From Segniliparus rotundus DSM 44985 (GTDB lineage: Bacteria > Actinomycetota > Actinomycetes > Mycobacteriales > Mycobacteriaceae): 64,000 nt of DNA. The position numbers and the translations under genes are program-made. Shown piece by piece: positions 8,854 through 17,756 of this stretch (position 1 is its first letter; every line of letters starts with the position of its first letter). The notes beneath the pieces are model-generated. The model did no database searches and was not told where the DNA came from. It saw nothing but the letters and a program-made list of their open reading frames with translations. The stretch lies in NCBI RefSeq assembly GCF_000092825.1, contig NC_014168.1, positions 186,001 through 250,000 of the forward strand, given 5' to 3'.

Positions 8854-9075
8854 TTGGACGTCAAGATCGGCATCGTGCACAGCCCCCGAGAAGTGACCAT
8901 CGACAGCGCGCAGACTTCGGAGGAAGTCGCCCAGCTCGTCGAAGCCGCCCTCGCTGGAGAATCAGTGCTCAGCCTGGTGGACTCCAAAGGCCGCAAATAC
9001 CTGGTGCCGGCGAGCCGCATCGCGTACGTGGAGATCGGCTCGACGGATGTGCGGCGCGTCGGCTTCTCCGGCTAG
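8854..9075 (+). CDS. DUF3107 protein (TB9.4/Rv3208A-like)
   Basis: 73 residues: VKIGIVHSPREVTIDSAQ at the start and ARI..YVEIG..D.RRVGF at the end match the short DUF3107 family, including mycobacterial antigen TB9.4. Function unknown. I choose the TTG at 8854, with GGAG at 8845-8848 before it. The in-frame ATG at 8809 lies 1 nt after a TAGGCT -10 box (8802-8807) and would be upstream of the transcript start. The neighbouring TetR gene is also conserved in mycobacteria. Confidence 0.8.
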   Translation: MDVKIGIVHSPREVTIDSAQTSEEVAQLVEAALAGESVLSLVDSKGRKYLVPASRIAYVEIGSTDVRRVGFSG

Positions 9076-9089
9076 TCCAGCTTCCCCCG

Positions 9090-9731
9090 CTAGTCGAGCT
9101 TCGGCACGCGGGAAAGGCCCCCCCACGCGAGGGAGACGGCGGCGAACACAGCTTCTTCCTTCGCGATTGGCTGGCCGGTGTCCTGCCAGTGCCTCGCGCT
9201 GACCTGGATGAGCCCGACGAGCCCGACGGCGATCATCCTGGCCTGGTGCAGGCCGAGGCCGGAATCTTGGCGGACCAGGTCGAACACCGCGTCCACGCAC
9301 GCGTCGGTCGCCCTGCTGATGCGAGACTGGACTTCGGGGAGCATCACGTCCGTGTTGAAAATCAGCTTGTAGCCCTGGGTGTCGTTGTCGATCACGTCGA
9401 AGAACGCCCGCACTGCCGCGATGAGCCTGCCGTTGTTGTCGGTGGTGGAGCGCAATGCTTGGCGCACTCGGAGCACAAGCTCCTCCACATGCCCGTCCAG
9501 CACGGTCAGATACAGCTCGAGTTTGGAAGGGAAGTGCTGGTAGAGGACGGGTTTGCTCACGCCGGCGCGATCGGCGATGTCTTCCATCGAGGACTTGTGG
9601 AAGCCCGAATCCGCGAAGACGTCGTTCGCCGCGCTCAGAAGCAGCTTTCGCCGGTCTGTCTTGGCGAGCCTGCCGCGGCTTGCGGGGCGCGATCCGGGCG
9701 TCCGTCGCGGCGCTGCGGGTTGGGGGCTCAT
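9090..9731 (-). CDS. TetR-family transcriptional regulator (Rv3208-like)
   Basis: 213 residues. A basic, Pro/Arg-rich lead of about 25 residues precedes the TetR helix-turn-helix (AANDVFADSGFHKSSMEDIA then GVSKPVLYQHFPSKLEL). The C-terminal ligand domain is helical. It converges with the DUF3107 gene, as Rv3208 and Rv3208A are neighbours in mycobacteria. TACTGT (plus-strand 9738-9743) 6 nt before the ATG suggests a leaderless transcript. Regulated genes and ligand unknown. Confidence 0.85.
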   Translation of the reverse strand: MSPQPAAPRRTPGSRPASRGRLAKTDRRKLLLSAANDVFADSGFHKSSMEDIADRAGVSKPVLYQHFPSKLELYLTVLDGHVEELVLRVRQALRSTTDNNGRLIAAVRAFFDVIDNDTQGYKLIFNTDVMLPEVQSRISRATDACVDAVFDLVRQDSGLGLHQARMIAVGLVGLIQVSARHWQDTGQPIAKEEAVFAAVSLAWGGLSRVPKLD

Positions 9732-9787
9732 ATTGTGACAGTACCGAAAAGCGCTGGCTCCTATGGTTACCGGGGAGTAGTTTTTCG

Positions 9788-11275
9788 TCACTTCCGGTGT
9801 TTTCGCGCAAGCAGCCAATACGCCAGACCGCCGATCGAAGCCCCGACGAACCAGCTGCACTGCGCGAGTGTGCGCACCGCGAGCGAGGCCCCGGGGTCGT
9901 CCGCGACCACGCACGCCGCCGCGCTGGCCGCGCCGACCGCAGTGGCCGCTATCGCGGGCAGATGGAACCCCCGCGTGTACCAGTAGCTGCCCGTTTCCGA
10001 CATGCTGTACAGATCGTCCGCCACGATGCGCCTTCGGCGCACCAAGTAATAGTCGACGACCAGCACCGCGTACAGCGCGCCGAGGAACGCGCCGAGGGTT
10101 TCCGCTGTGACGTGGAAGGCGGCGGGGTTCTCGATCAGCTTCCACGGCGCGATGAACACCGAAGCCGCGGCGGCGGCCATCCCGCCGCCCAACCAGCTGA
10201 TCCGCTGCGGCTTCACATTCGACAAATCAAACGCAGCGGAGACGAAGTTCGCGACGATATTGATGCCCACGGTCGCGATGAGAATCGTCAGGACTCCGAT
10301 CACCACGGCCGTCGAGTTCGGAATCCGCGTGACGACCCCGTTCGGGTCGGCCACCATCTCCCCGAACACGGGGACCGTGAGCGAGGCGGTGACCACGACC
10401 AACAGCGAGAAAAACAGGAAGTTCACCGGCAGGCCGAAAAATCCGGACGTGCGCACCACCCGCATGGATTTCCCATACTTGGCGAAATCCCCGAAGTTCA
10501 GCACCGGAGCCCCGAAATAGGACACCACCAGCCCGACCGCGCCGACCATGGCGCACAACGAGGCCGCCCAGCTTTGCTGCCCCTCGCCGCCGCTGAGATC
10601 GAACCGGATCGCACCCCACCCGGTCTGCTGGATGAGCCATCCGCAGAGCGCGATCATGACCGCGTAGACGGCGGGGCCGGCCCAATCGATGAACCTGCGG
10701 ATGAAGTCCATCCCATGCCAGAAGATCAACGTCTGAGCGCCCCACACCATCAGAAACGTCGCCCAGCCGACAGCGGAGAGCCCGAGGAAGCCGTGCTCCC
10801 CGGCGTCGGCGTACGCCCTCGCCGAAGGGAACAGCTTGACCAGGGCCAAAGTGACCGCGTTCGCGGCGAGGTAGGTCTGCATCCCGTACCAAGCCACAGC
10901 GTTGAGCGCGCGCAGGACAGCAGGGATCTTCGCGCCGAGAACGCCGAACGACAGCCTGCACACCACGGGATACGGCGCGCCGGTGCGTTGGCTCGGCTCG
11001 GCGACGAGGTTGGAGAGCCCGTACAAGGCGACGACCGCCACCATGATCGCCACGAACACCTGCCAGCCCGCGAGGCCGAGGGCGAACAGGCTCCCCGCCG
11101 CCGTGTACCCGGCCACACTGTGCACATCAGTCATCCAGAACGCGACAAAGTTGTACACGCCCCAGTTTTGGCGACGAGTCGGGGCCAAGTCCGCATTGGT
11201 CAGCCTCGGATCGTGTCCGGCGACCACGTCTTCGTCCAAAGCGGCAGGCATCCGCAGAAAATACCGGACAGACAT
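9788..11275 (-). CDS. NCS1 nucleobase:cation symporter-1 family permease
   Basis: 495 residues with about 12 hydrophobic helices. The N-terminal DPRLTNADLAPT and NWGVYNFVAFWMTDVHS, plus NFVSAAFDLSN in the middle, are typical of the NCS1 family that carries uracil, cytosine, allantoin or hydantoins with Na+ or H+. The substrate cannot be assigned. Start ATG at 11275 is the first plausible one; ATG at 11251 is the alternative, and neither has a clear ribosome binding site. No catabolic genes flank it. Confidence 0.85.
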   Translation of the reverse strand: MSVRYFLRMPAALDEDVVAGHDPRLTNADLAPTRRQNWGVYNFVAFWMTDVHSVAGYTAAGSLFALGLAGWQVFVAIMVAVVALYGLSNLVAEPSQRTGAPYPVVCRLSFGVLGAKIPAVLRALNAVAWYGMQTYLAANAVTLALVKLFPSARAYADAGEHGFLGLSAVGWATFLMVWGAQTLIFWHGMDFIRRFIDWAGPAVYAVMIALCGWLIQQTGWGAIRFDLSGGEGQQSWAASLCAMVGAVGLVVSYFGAPVLNFGDFAKYGKSMRVVRTSGFFGLPVNFLFFSLLVVVTASLTVPVFGEMVADPNGVVTRIPNSTAVVIGVLTILIATVGINIVANFVSAAFDLSNVKPQRISWLGGGMAAAAASVFIAPWKLIENPAAFHVTAETLGAFLGALYAVLVVDYYLVRRRRIVADDLYSMSETGSYWYTRGFHLPAIAATAVGAASAAACVVADDPGASLAVRTLAQCSWFVGASIGGLAYWLLARKHRK

Positions 11276-11332
11276 TGCCCATATGTTGCACCAGGGTTGC
11301 CGAAAACAAAGGTATGAGGAAAGATACAGCCC

Positions 11333-11770
11333 ATGACTACTGAGCACTCAGACCCAGTCAACCCCGGTTTCCCGCACAGCGGCGACCCGCTCTCGGGCAC
11401 GCCCGCCGCGGCGGAATCTTCCCCTCCCGAGACTGCGGAACAGCGTGCCGCCCCGGGCGCTGTTGGTTCCGCTTCCGGCAACGACGCGAAAGGAAAAGGC
11501 GTCGAGCACCTCGACGCGGTCAAGCACACCCGCACCGGGGCCACGTGGACCGCCATCATCTTCGGCACCCTGCTCCTGATCGTCCTCTTGATTTTCATCG
11601 TCCAGAACGGGGAGCCGACCAAAGTCGTCTTCCTCAGCTGGGACGTCTCGCTGCCCTTGGGCGTGCTCATGTTGGCCGCCGCGATCATCGGCGTCCTCGG
11701 CACGGCGCTGGTCGGCGCTGCCCGCATGTTCCAAGTCTGGCGGGCGGCGCGCAAGAGCCACAAAGCCTGA
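11333..11770 (+). CDS. LapA-domain (DUF1049) membrane protein
   Basis: 145 residues. A hydrophilic N-terminal half of about 70 residues is followed by two transmembrane helices (WTAIIFGTLLLIVLLIFIVQ and LGVLMLAAAIIGVLGTALVG). The phrase FIVQNGEPTKVVFLSW is diagnostic of DUF1049. In proteobacteria LapA helps lipopolysaccharide assembly; in actinobacteria the role is unknown. GAGGAAAG lies just upstream of the ATG. It is divergent from the NCS1 permease. Confidence 0.8.
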   Translation: MTTEHSDPVNPGFPHSGDPLSGTPAAAESSPPETAEQRAAPGAVGSASGNDAKGKGVEHLDAVKHTRTGATWTAIIFGTLLLIVLLIFIVQNGEPTKVVFLSWDVSLPLGVLMLAAAIIGVLGTALVGAARMFQVWRAARKSHKA

Positions 11771-11852
11771 TCCGGAGCCCCTTCGCGCGCACCTGGCCCC
11801 AGTCCTGGGCGGGCGCGGGGAGACGCAGGGAAGGCCCAGGCATACTGGACGG

Positions 11853-12797
11853 ATGAACGAAGCGCAGCAGGCGATCCCGCGCCGCACCGGTTTCGCGCAC
11901 AACGAACGTCCCGGCCACGCCCCAGTCCAGTTGTTCTATGAAGAATTTGGCGCGGCGACCGACCCGACCGTGCTGCTCGTCATGGGGCTCGGCGCGCAGA
12001 TGCTCCTGTGGCCGACAGACCTGTGCGAGGAGCTCGCCCGCCTCGGCTTCCATGTCGTCCGCTTCGACAACCGCGACATCGGGCTCTCATCGCGGCTCGA
12101 CGGCCTCCAATCCAAGGCGACTTTGCCGTTTCGGCTGGTCCGGCTCTTCCTCGGCCTGCCCAGCGCGATGCCGTACAGCCTGCACGACATGGCATCGGAC
12201 GCCATCGCAGTGCTCGACCATGTGGGCGCCCCGCGCGCTCATGTCGTCGGCGCCTCGATGGGCGGGATGATCTCCCAGCTCCTCGCCGCCGACCACCCGG
12301 ATCGTGTGCTCAGCCTCGGCCTCTTTTTCACCTGCGCCATCGAGCGCTTCGCCATCGCGCCCCGAGCGAAAATCCTCGCTTTCTTCGCCGAGACCGCGCC
12401 GAAAAACCCGACGAGAGAACAAGAGATCGACGCGTTCGTCCGCAGCTACGAGCACCTCGCCGGACGTCACTACCCCCTCGAGACGGAGTTGTTGCGGCGG
12501 GAATGCGAGGCCATGTGGGACCGCAATCCCGACGCCGAAGGCCCCATGCGCCAATTGGACGCGATCATCGGCACGGGCAGCATCGCCGCATCCGCCGCCC
12601 GCATCGACCGCCCGACCGTCATCATCCACGGCTCTGACGACCCCGTGATCCGGGTGTCCTGCGGCGAATCCCTCGCCCGGCTCATCCCCGGAGCCAAACT
12701 GAACGTCGTCGACGGCATGGGGCACACATTGCCGCTCGTCCTGCTCGACTTCTTCGTCGAGGAGCTGACCGCCAACTTCGCGCGCGCGCAGGCATAA
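11853..12797 (+). CDS. Alpha/beta hydrolase, LipG-like (copy 1)
   Basis: 314 residues. Conserved start LFYEEFG, VLLVMGLGAQ (oxyanion region), RFDNRDIGLS, the nucleophile elbow GASMGG (near residue 133), the acid loop HGSDDPVI and the histidine in GMGHT form a full catalytic set. It resembles mycobacterial LipG-type esterases. It is followed after 8 bp by a paralogue of the same length. The likely -10 CATACT (11841-11846) lies 6 nt before the ATG, suggesting a leaderless message. Confidence 0.85.
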   Translation: MNEAQQAIPRRTGFAHNERPGHAPVQLFYEEFGAATDPTVLLVMGLGAQMLLWPTDLCEELARLGFHVVRFDNRDIGLSSRLDGLQSKATLPFRLVRLFLGLPSAMPYSLHDMASDAIAVLDHVGAPRAHVVGASMGGMISQLLAADHPDRVLSLGLFFTCAIERFAIAPRAKILAFFAETAPKNPTREQEIDAFVRSYEHLAGRHYPLETELLRRECEAMWDRNPDAEGPMRQLDAIIGTGSIAASAARIDRPTVIIHGSDDPVIRVSCGESLARLIPGAKLNVVDGMGHTLPLVLLDFFVEELTANFARAQA

Positions 12798-12805
12798 TTG
12801 CCGAT

Positions 12806-13753
12806 ATGACCTCTGACGCATCCCAGGCTGTTCCTCGGCGCTCCGGATTCGCCGCGAACCCCCAAGCCCGCCCTGGGCCGGTCACGCTCTGTTACGAGGA
12901 ATTCGGCTCGGACGCCGACCCTGCCGTCCTGCTCATCATGGGTTGGAGCGCCCAAATGCTGTACTGGCCGACCGCGTTCTGCGAACAGCTTGCGGCAAAG
13001 GGTTTCCGAGTCATCCGGTTCGACAACCGGGATATCGGTGAGTCCACGAAATTCCGAGGCAAAAAACCCAGGCCCATCGTCCCGAGCATCGTGCGGTTCT
13101 TCTTCGGCAAACCGAGCGCCGGCGCCACCTACGCCCTGCCCGATCTCGCCCAGGACGCCATCGCGCTGCTCGATGCGCTCGGCGTCGCACAAGCCCATAT
13201 CGTCGGAGCTTCTATGGGCGGCATGATCGGCCAGATCGTCGCGGCCGACTACCCGGACCGCGTGCTCAGCTTCGGCGCGGTCTTCACCGCGCCGCTGCGG
13301 CCGTTCGTTTTCTTCACCACGCTCAAAGCCCTGCCCCTCTTTCTCAAAAAGCCCCCCGCGAACGAAACCAAAGAACAGACCGTCGATCGCCTCTCCCGCG
13401 AAATCCAATGGCTCAGCGGCGACGCCAAGCGGCATGAGTCCGCGTTGCGCGCCGAACTCGCCCGCGCCTACGACCGGGGCAGGGGCGACCTCGCAGGCTC
13501 GGTCCGCCAGATGGACGGCTTGCTCGCCACCGCCAGCCTCGTCGGCCACGCCGAGCGGATCAACTGCCCCACCGTCGTCATCCACGGCGCCAAAGACCCC
13601 TTGGTCCGCACGGCCTGCGGCAAAGACCTCGCGAGCATCGTCCCCGGCGCCACACTGCGCGTCATTCCCGGCATGGGGCATTCCATTGCCGAGCCGGTGT
13701 GGCCGATCCTCGTGGACGAGCTCACCGCCAACTTCGCGAAAGCCACCACCTGA
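12806..13753 (+). CDS. Alpha/beta hydrolase, LipG-like (copy 2)
   Basis: 315 residues, about half identical to the preceding gene: LCYEEFG, VLLIMGWSAQM, RFDNRDIGES, GASMGG nucleophile, HGAKDPLV and GMGHS. The pair is a tandem duplication. A CATAAT -10 box (12793-12798) overlaps the stop codon of copy 1 and lies 7 nt before this ATG, so copy 2 probably has its own leaderless promoter. Substrate unknown; esterase or lipase activity is inferred from the family. Confidence 0.85.
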   Translation: MTSDASQAVPRRSGFAANPQARPGPVTLCYEEFGSDADPAVLLIMGWSAQMLYWPTAFCEQLAAKGFRVIRFDNRDIGESTKFRGKKPRPIVPSIVRFFFGKPSAGATYALPDLAQDAIALLDALGVAQAHIVGASMGGMIGQIVAADYPDRVLSFGAVFTAPLRPFVFFTTLKALPLFLKKPPANETKEQTVDRLSREIQWLSGDAKRHESALRAELARAYDRGRGDLAGSVRQMDGLLATASLVGHAERINCPTVVIHGAKDPLVRTACGKDLASIVPGATLRVIPGMGHSIAEPVWPILVDELTANFAKATT

Positions 13754-13772
13754 ACCACAGGGCCATCCGGGC

Positions 13773-14170
13773 CTACGAGACCTCGGAGGCTGGGGCAGCC
13801 CAGGTGTTGCAGGCGGAGGGGCGGCCGCCGGAATCGACGCCCTTGCGGAACCAATCGAGTTGGTGTTGACCGGAAGGCTTCGTGTTTGCGCCAGCTTTGC
13901 TGGTGTCCGCAATACTATGATCGGAGTTGTTGTAGAAGTAGTTGAAGAAGTCGCGGTCGTCTGCGTTATTTTTGTATTGGGACCCAAGGTAAATGCCTGA
14001 TAAGCAGATGATTTCGGACAGTCTCCTGCGGTGGATTTCTCCCCCCTGCTCGGTCGTGTTTCCGAATGTATTTTCTGCTTCGCTTTCCGCGCCGCCGAGC
14101 CCGGACTCCAGTAGTACCCAAGTTGTGTACGAAGTATTTTTAGTGTAGAACCCAGACCCTGAACCCAGGA
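13773..14170 (-). pseudogene. Truncated exported-protein remnant
   Basis: A minus-strand open frame reads LLGSGSGFYTKNTSYTTW near its upstream end and ends SACNTWAAPASEVS. Base composition is clearly more AT-rich than the flanking genes, and the residues (Asn, Tyr, Ser, two Cys) look like a genuine exported domain. Its upstream end runs straight into the antisense of an IS256 transposase relic and has no start signal. I read it as the C-terminal end of a secreted or lipoprotein gene cut by an insertion. I do not recognise the family. Confidence 0.45.
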
Positions 14171-14173
14171 GGT

Positions 14174-14433
14174 TGATCTGCACGACCAACGGCACCGAGT
14201 CCCTCAACGGCCGGTTCCGGCAGGCGACCAGGCGGCGCGGGCACTTCCCCAACGAGCAGTCCGCCCTGAAAGTTCAGGGCCCCACCGCCATCGGACGACA
14301 GCACAACCGCGCCAACTCCACCGGCTCCATCCCCGGATGGAAAAGCATCCCAACACCCTCGCCCTCACCTACAGCGACCGCCTCGCCCACTCACCAGCCG
14401 ATCGCCCCTTACATAAAAAATCAGACACACCCC
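14174..14433 (+). mobile_element. IS256-family insertion sequence relic (3' end)
   Basis: TTNGTESLNGRFRQATRRRG followed by HFPNEQSALK is the conserved C-terminal region of IS256-family transposases. A second frame (from about 14337) reads HPNTLALTYSDRLAH, the family's final segment, so at least one frameshift is present. CTTACATAAAAAATCAGACA at 14408-14427, continuing ACCCC, resembles the right terminal inverted repeat of this family. The 5' four fifths of the element are missing. It lies 25 bp from the end of the ESX-type gene and abuts a truncated gene, so it marks a past rearrangement. Confidence 0.7.
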
Positions 14434-14457
14434 TCCGGTCGTTGGTGTGGTCCGGCT

Positions 14458-16269
14458 TTATTCGAATCCGGTGATGTGGCCTTGGTTGCCGGCGCCGACC
14501 TGGTGGACGGTGGCTTGGACTTCGAAGTCGCCGTGGTTGTTGTCGCCTTGTTTGTGGACACCGCTGTCGTTGTGGGCTGTGGCGGGTGCGTGGCCCATGC
14601 CCGCAGGCGCGGTGGCGGTTGCGGGGCCGGGGTCTGTCGTTGTGTGGGCGGCGGGCGCGGCGGGGTGGTGCGGGGTGTTGGGGGCTTGGCTCAGGCTCGC
14701 GCCGGGCTGGTCGGGTTTGGCCTCGTCCTGCTTGTCTTTCCCGTCGTTGTCGCCTTTATTGTCGTCGGTGTTTTTCTCGGCGTTTTTGTCCTCATCCTCG
14801 TCGTCTCTGCCTTTGTCTTTCTCGTGCCGGTCTTTTTCCTGCTCGGCTTGCTGCTGTTGGGCTTGTTGCGCGGCCTGGGCGGCGGTTTGGATGATCTGTC
14901 CGAGGCTGCCCATGAGGCCCGAGAGGGCCCCGCCGAGCGCGGAGCCCAGACCGCTCACCGCTTGTCCGAGGGCTTGCCCGGCCGAGCCGAGAGCCTGTCC
15001 GGCCGAGCCGAGCGCCGAACCCCCGCCGCTGCCGGTCCCGCCGCCGACGCTGGAGAGTTCGGAGCCGATCGGCGAGCCGTCCGGTGGCATCCCGCTGTCC
15101 GAACCGCTGCCACTAGCAGCGCTCCCGCCGCCACCGGCGCCCCCGCCCCCTGTGCCGCCGCCGCCCGTGTTGCCGGTGCTTGGTGTTTGTGGTGGTGCTG
15201 TGTTGATGTTGTCGAGGTATCCGGCCATGGTGTGGTACTGCTCGGATATATGGTTCTTCGTGTTGTAGTTCAATTGGAGGAGTTGCTGGCATGTGTCATT
15301 GATCTGTCCCATGACATTGTTCATGTCCGTGACCACGTCTTTGCGCTCCCAGATTTGGTATTCGCTGACACCGCCCGCTTCGACATAGTATTTTCGACTG
15401 TTTCCTGCCTCGTTTAGTTTTCTTGTCGCTACCTGTTTCAAACGAACGAGCTCTTCTCCGGTCAAGTATCTATCCGGGTTCCACTCCACGTCGAAGCGAT
15501 AGGTTGTGGGCGGACCTCCGTCCCAGTATATCTTCCGAGTATGATCTTTTTCCGCGTCATCGCTGCCTTTAATTTTTGTGTAGACACTTTCTCGAACCTC
15601 TGACCGGTTATTCAGCAGATCGGTCAGCACTTTTGACTTTTTGTCGTTCGACTGATCTGTGACCATCCACTCGGCGGACTCCGCGTCATAGCCGCCCTGT
15701 GTGTTCTTTGCCGCAGATTCGCACTTCTTCTCGAAGTCTGCGTCATTCTGCTTGAGCGAGTCGGCCAGACTCTGTAAAGCTTGATTTGTTTTGTCGTGCT
15801 TGTCCTTGAGCAGCTGCTGTATGCTATCGGCAACTTGCAGGATGCCCTTGGCGTTCTCCTTCGCGGCGTCCGTGTTGGTGATGACAACCTTCTTATTCGC
15901 ATCGAAGTCCGCATGGGCGGCCTCGGTCACGGAGTCGTTCCAGTGTTCTTTCAGGTTTTCCATAGCCTTCGTGCGCAATTCTTCGAGCGCTTCCTGATCT
16001 TTCCCGGCCTGGAGAATCCTATTCGCGTCAGCTCGGATCATCCCAAGGTCGATGTCCTTTTCGAGTTCGTACTGTTTCTTGTACTCCCCGGCGGGCAAAT
16101 CGTACTTCCCGTGGTCCCATGTCACCCCGAGCGCGTTGATTCCCGACATGTGATTCGTGCGACTTGCGATGTATTTGTCCAAAAGATCGAAGGCGTCACA
16201 CCCCCATTGATCGTCACGAACGCCAGTGAGAATTTCTTCCCCTTTGTCAATCCATCCTGGGCTCGTCAT
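14458..16269 (-). CDS. Large ESX-associated protein, helical head and Gly/Pro-rich tail
   Basis: 603 residues. Residues 1 to about 350 are helical and charged, with a possible coiled coil around 120-230 (LQVADSIQQLLKDKHDKTN). Then come a glycine/serine linker, a repetitive GSAGQALGSAGQALGQA stretch, a poly-Gln run, an Asp/Lys-rich block and a Pro/Ala/His-rich end. This helical-head, low-complexity-tail layout is typical of ESX secretion-associated substrates. It lies 54 bp downstream of an EspC-like gene on the same strand, so the two probably act as a pair. No enzymatic motif seen. GC is lower in the head than in the tail. Confidence 0.65.
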   Translation of the reverse strand: MTSPGWIDKGEEILTGVRDDQWGCDAFDLLDKYIASRTNHMSGINALGVTWDHGKYDLPAGEYKKQYELEKDIDLGMIRADANRILQAGKDQEALEELRTKAMENLKEHWNDSVTEAAHADFDANKKVVITNTDAAKENAKGILQVADSIQQLLKDKHDKTNQALQSLADSLKQNDADFEKKCESAAKNTQGGYDAESAEWMVTDQSNDKKSKVLTDLLNNRSEVRESVYTKIKGSDDAEKDHTRKIYWDGGPPTTYRFDVEWNPDRYLTGEELVRLKQVATRKLNEAGNSRKYYVEAGGVSEYQIWERKDVVTDMNNVMGQINDTCQQLLQLNYNTKNHISEQYHTMAGYLDNINTAPPQTPSTGNTGGGGTGGGGAGGGGSAASGSGSDSGMPPDGSPIGSELSSVGGGTGSGGGSALGSAGQALGSAGQALGQAVSGLGSALGGALSGLMGSLGQIIQTAAQAAQQAQQQQAEQEKDRHEKDKGRDDEDEDKNAEKNTDDNKGDNDGKDKQDEAKPDQPGASLSQAPNTPHHPAAPAAHTTTDPGPATATAPAGMGHAPATAHNDSGVHKQGDNNHGDFEVQATVHQVGAGNQGHITGFE

Positions 16270-16323
16270 GCAATGCTCTTTCGGTCACGCGGAATGTTGT
16301 AGAAGCTCATGAGATTTCCCCGC

Positions 16324-16620
16324 TCACAGGTCGATCTTCAGATCGCGTTCGTTGCTCTCGTCTGTTCCTTGATAGGAGGCGGCGGCTTCGGCCAGCACTG
16401 TGCCGAAGACATTGTTGTACTCGCCATGGTGCTGGAAGGGCACAGGCACCTTGTCCAAGCCGCGCTGCATCGCTTCTGCTTCTGCGGAGAACGCCGCGCC
16501 CATCCCCTTCGCCATCTGGAGGCCCTTGAGCTGTTCCGCTATGGTTTTCGCCTTCTCCGCGAAACCGTGGAAGTCCTGGCCTGAGCTGCGCACTCCGTCC
16601 GGGTTGGCCATATCCGCCAT
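16324..16620 (-). CDS. EspC-like small ESX substrate (YxxxD motif)
   Basis: 98 residues, two predicted helices around a short turn (near YNNVFG), the size and shape of WXG100/EspC proteins. No WXG is present, but the end reads ASYQGTDESN, giving YQGTD, the YxxxD/E export signal placed just after the second helix as in EspC. GGAG lies 7 nt before the ATG at 16620. The longer open frame upstream lacks family likeness. It is co-directional with the 603-residue partner downstream. Export by an ESX system encoded elsewhere is inferred. Confidence 0.65.
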   Translation of the reverse strand: MADMANPDGVRSSGQDFHGFAEKAKTIAEQLKGLQMAKGMGAAFSAEAEAMQRGLDKVPVPFQHHGEYNNVFGTVLAEAAASYQGTDESNERDLKIDL

Positions 16621-16782
16621 ACTCGTCTCCTTCCCGTCGAGGCTGATCGGCTTCAGCCAACCCTGTGATCTGCCCCTACCGGCAGGTATCCTCCTGATCG
16701 GGCAGTATAGTGCATATGTGAGATGGGCGCCACTCTTCTGGGTTGCGCACGCCCCATCGCTGCGACCAAGGAAGGGGAGAGC

Positions 16783-17211
16783 ATGCAACCGGCTGATGTG
16801 CTCTACAACATGGCGCAATCTGCGCTCAAGAGGAACGAGCAAACTTTCCAGGCGTTTCAGAAATCTATGGCACAGCGCAAAGCGCAACAAGAGGCCCTCT
16901 ACGCCCAGGTGAAAGAGAAGAACACCGCGGAGCCCACGGCGGAGGAGCTGAAGGCCGAGAAGGGCGAGCGCAAGGCAGCGTCCATCTGGAACGACACTGG
17001 CAAATTCGGCAATCTCGAATCGGAAGAGTCCGTCTCAGAGGAGCCCGTCAAGCGCGATGTGCGCGCCGACGCGGACACTCGTTCCTTTCGCCCTGTCGAC
17101 GAGGATGAAGAGGCCGAGGACGCGCCTGTTGGCCGCCATAGCAGGCCAGATGACGGCATCTGGGGCGCGAGCACGAGAAAGATCGGAAGTTACCAAGACG
17201 AGGAGGAATGA
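16783..17211 (+). CDS. Acidic, charged hypothetical protein
   Basis: 142 residues. A helical, Gln/Lys-rich N-terminal half (MQPADVLYNMAQSALKRNEQ...) is followed by a disordered acidic C-terminus with runs such as DEDEEAEDA and QDEEE. ATG at 16783 has GGGGAG a few bases upstream and is preferred over an earlier ATG at 16723. It is divergent from the EspC-like gene, so it may belong to the same ESX-type locus. No family recognised. Its last 22 bases overlap the convergent membrane-protein gene. Confidence 0.6.
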   Translation: MQPADVLYNMAQSALKRNEQTFQAFQKSMAQRKAQQEALYAQVKEKNTAEPTAEELKAEKGERKAASIWNDTGKFGNLESEESVSEEPVKRDVRADADTRSFRPVDEDEEAEDAPVGRHSRPDDGIWGASTRKIGSYQDEEE

Positions 17212-17450
17212 CTACCGCCTCGTGGCGGCCACTGCTGCGGCGGGGGCTGCTGATACGGCTGAGGAGGGCCGGGCGGTTGGTGCGGCCATGGCGCGGGAGG
17301 GTAGTGCCCTTGCGGGGGGTGCGGCTGCTGGCCCGGGACGGCCTTCTTTTTCAAGCTCCTCACCACAAGCAACACCGCTGCGGCGACGAAAGCGGCCACC
17401 AGGAGAAAGCAAAGACCGATGAGAACCAGTTTCCAGGGCGCGGCACTCAT
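17190..17450 (-). CDS. Single-pass membrane protein with proline-rich tail
   Basis: 86 residues. One transmembrane helix (LVLIGLCFLLVAAFVAAAVL, about residues 8-28), then KKK and a Pro/Gln/His-rich cytosolic tail (PPQPYQQPPPQQWPP). Such tails often mediate protein-protein contact. Function unknown. It lies 9 bp downstream of the XRE regulator gene and overlaps the convergent gene by 22 bp. Confidence 0.65.
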   Translation of the reverse strand: MSAAPWKLVLIGLCFLLVAAFVAAAVLLVVRSLKKKAVPGQQPHPPQGHYPPAPWPHQPPGPPQPYQQPPPQQWPPRGGSHSSSSW

Positions 17451-17459
17451 GCGAAACGT

Positions 17460-17687
17460 TTAAACAGAATCTCCGCGCCCCGGAAAGAACAGGTCTTTCG
17501 GGCTCACTTCGAGCCATTCGGCGATGCTGTCGACCTCGTCCAGCCGCCACACGCGGTGATTGCCGAGCAGATCGGCCAAGGTTTGCTGGCTGACCCCGAG
17601 TGCCTGCGCCGCGTCGGACCGGCTCAGGCCAAGCCGGTCCAGGTGCCCCTGGACTGTCCGGCTCACAGTCTCGTTGAGCTCTCCCAT
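17460..17687 (-). CDS. XRE-family helix-turn-helix regulator
   Basis: 75 residues. A single Cro/C1-type helix-turn-helix (LGLSRSDAAQALGVSQQTLA, about residues 19-38) and a short C-terminal segment EVSPKDLFFPG typical of small XRE repressors. DNA target unknown. It lies 69 bp downstream of the last gene of the MoxR operon on the same strand and directly upstream of the proline-rich membrane protein. Confidence 0.8.
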   Translation of the reverse strand: MGELNETVSRTVQGHLDRLGLSRSDAAQALGVSQQTLADLLGNHRVWRLDEVDSIAEWLEVSPKDLFFPGRGDSV

Positions 17688-17756
17688 GCAGGCAGAATAT
17701 CACGCATTCAGGCAAGGGATGTTCTCCGAGTCACATGGGTGTTCGCGGGGAGTCCG

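Noticed and set aside
14173-15417. Plus-strand protein of 414 residues beginning with transposase-like text
   Set aside because: Only its first part is the IS relic; the rest is the antisense of the 603-residue ESX-type gene.
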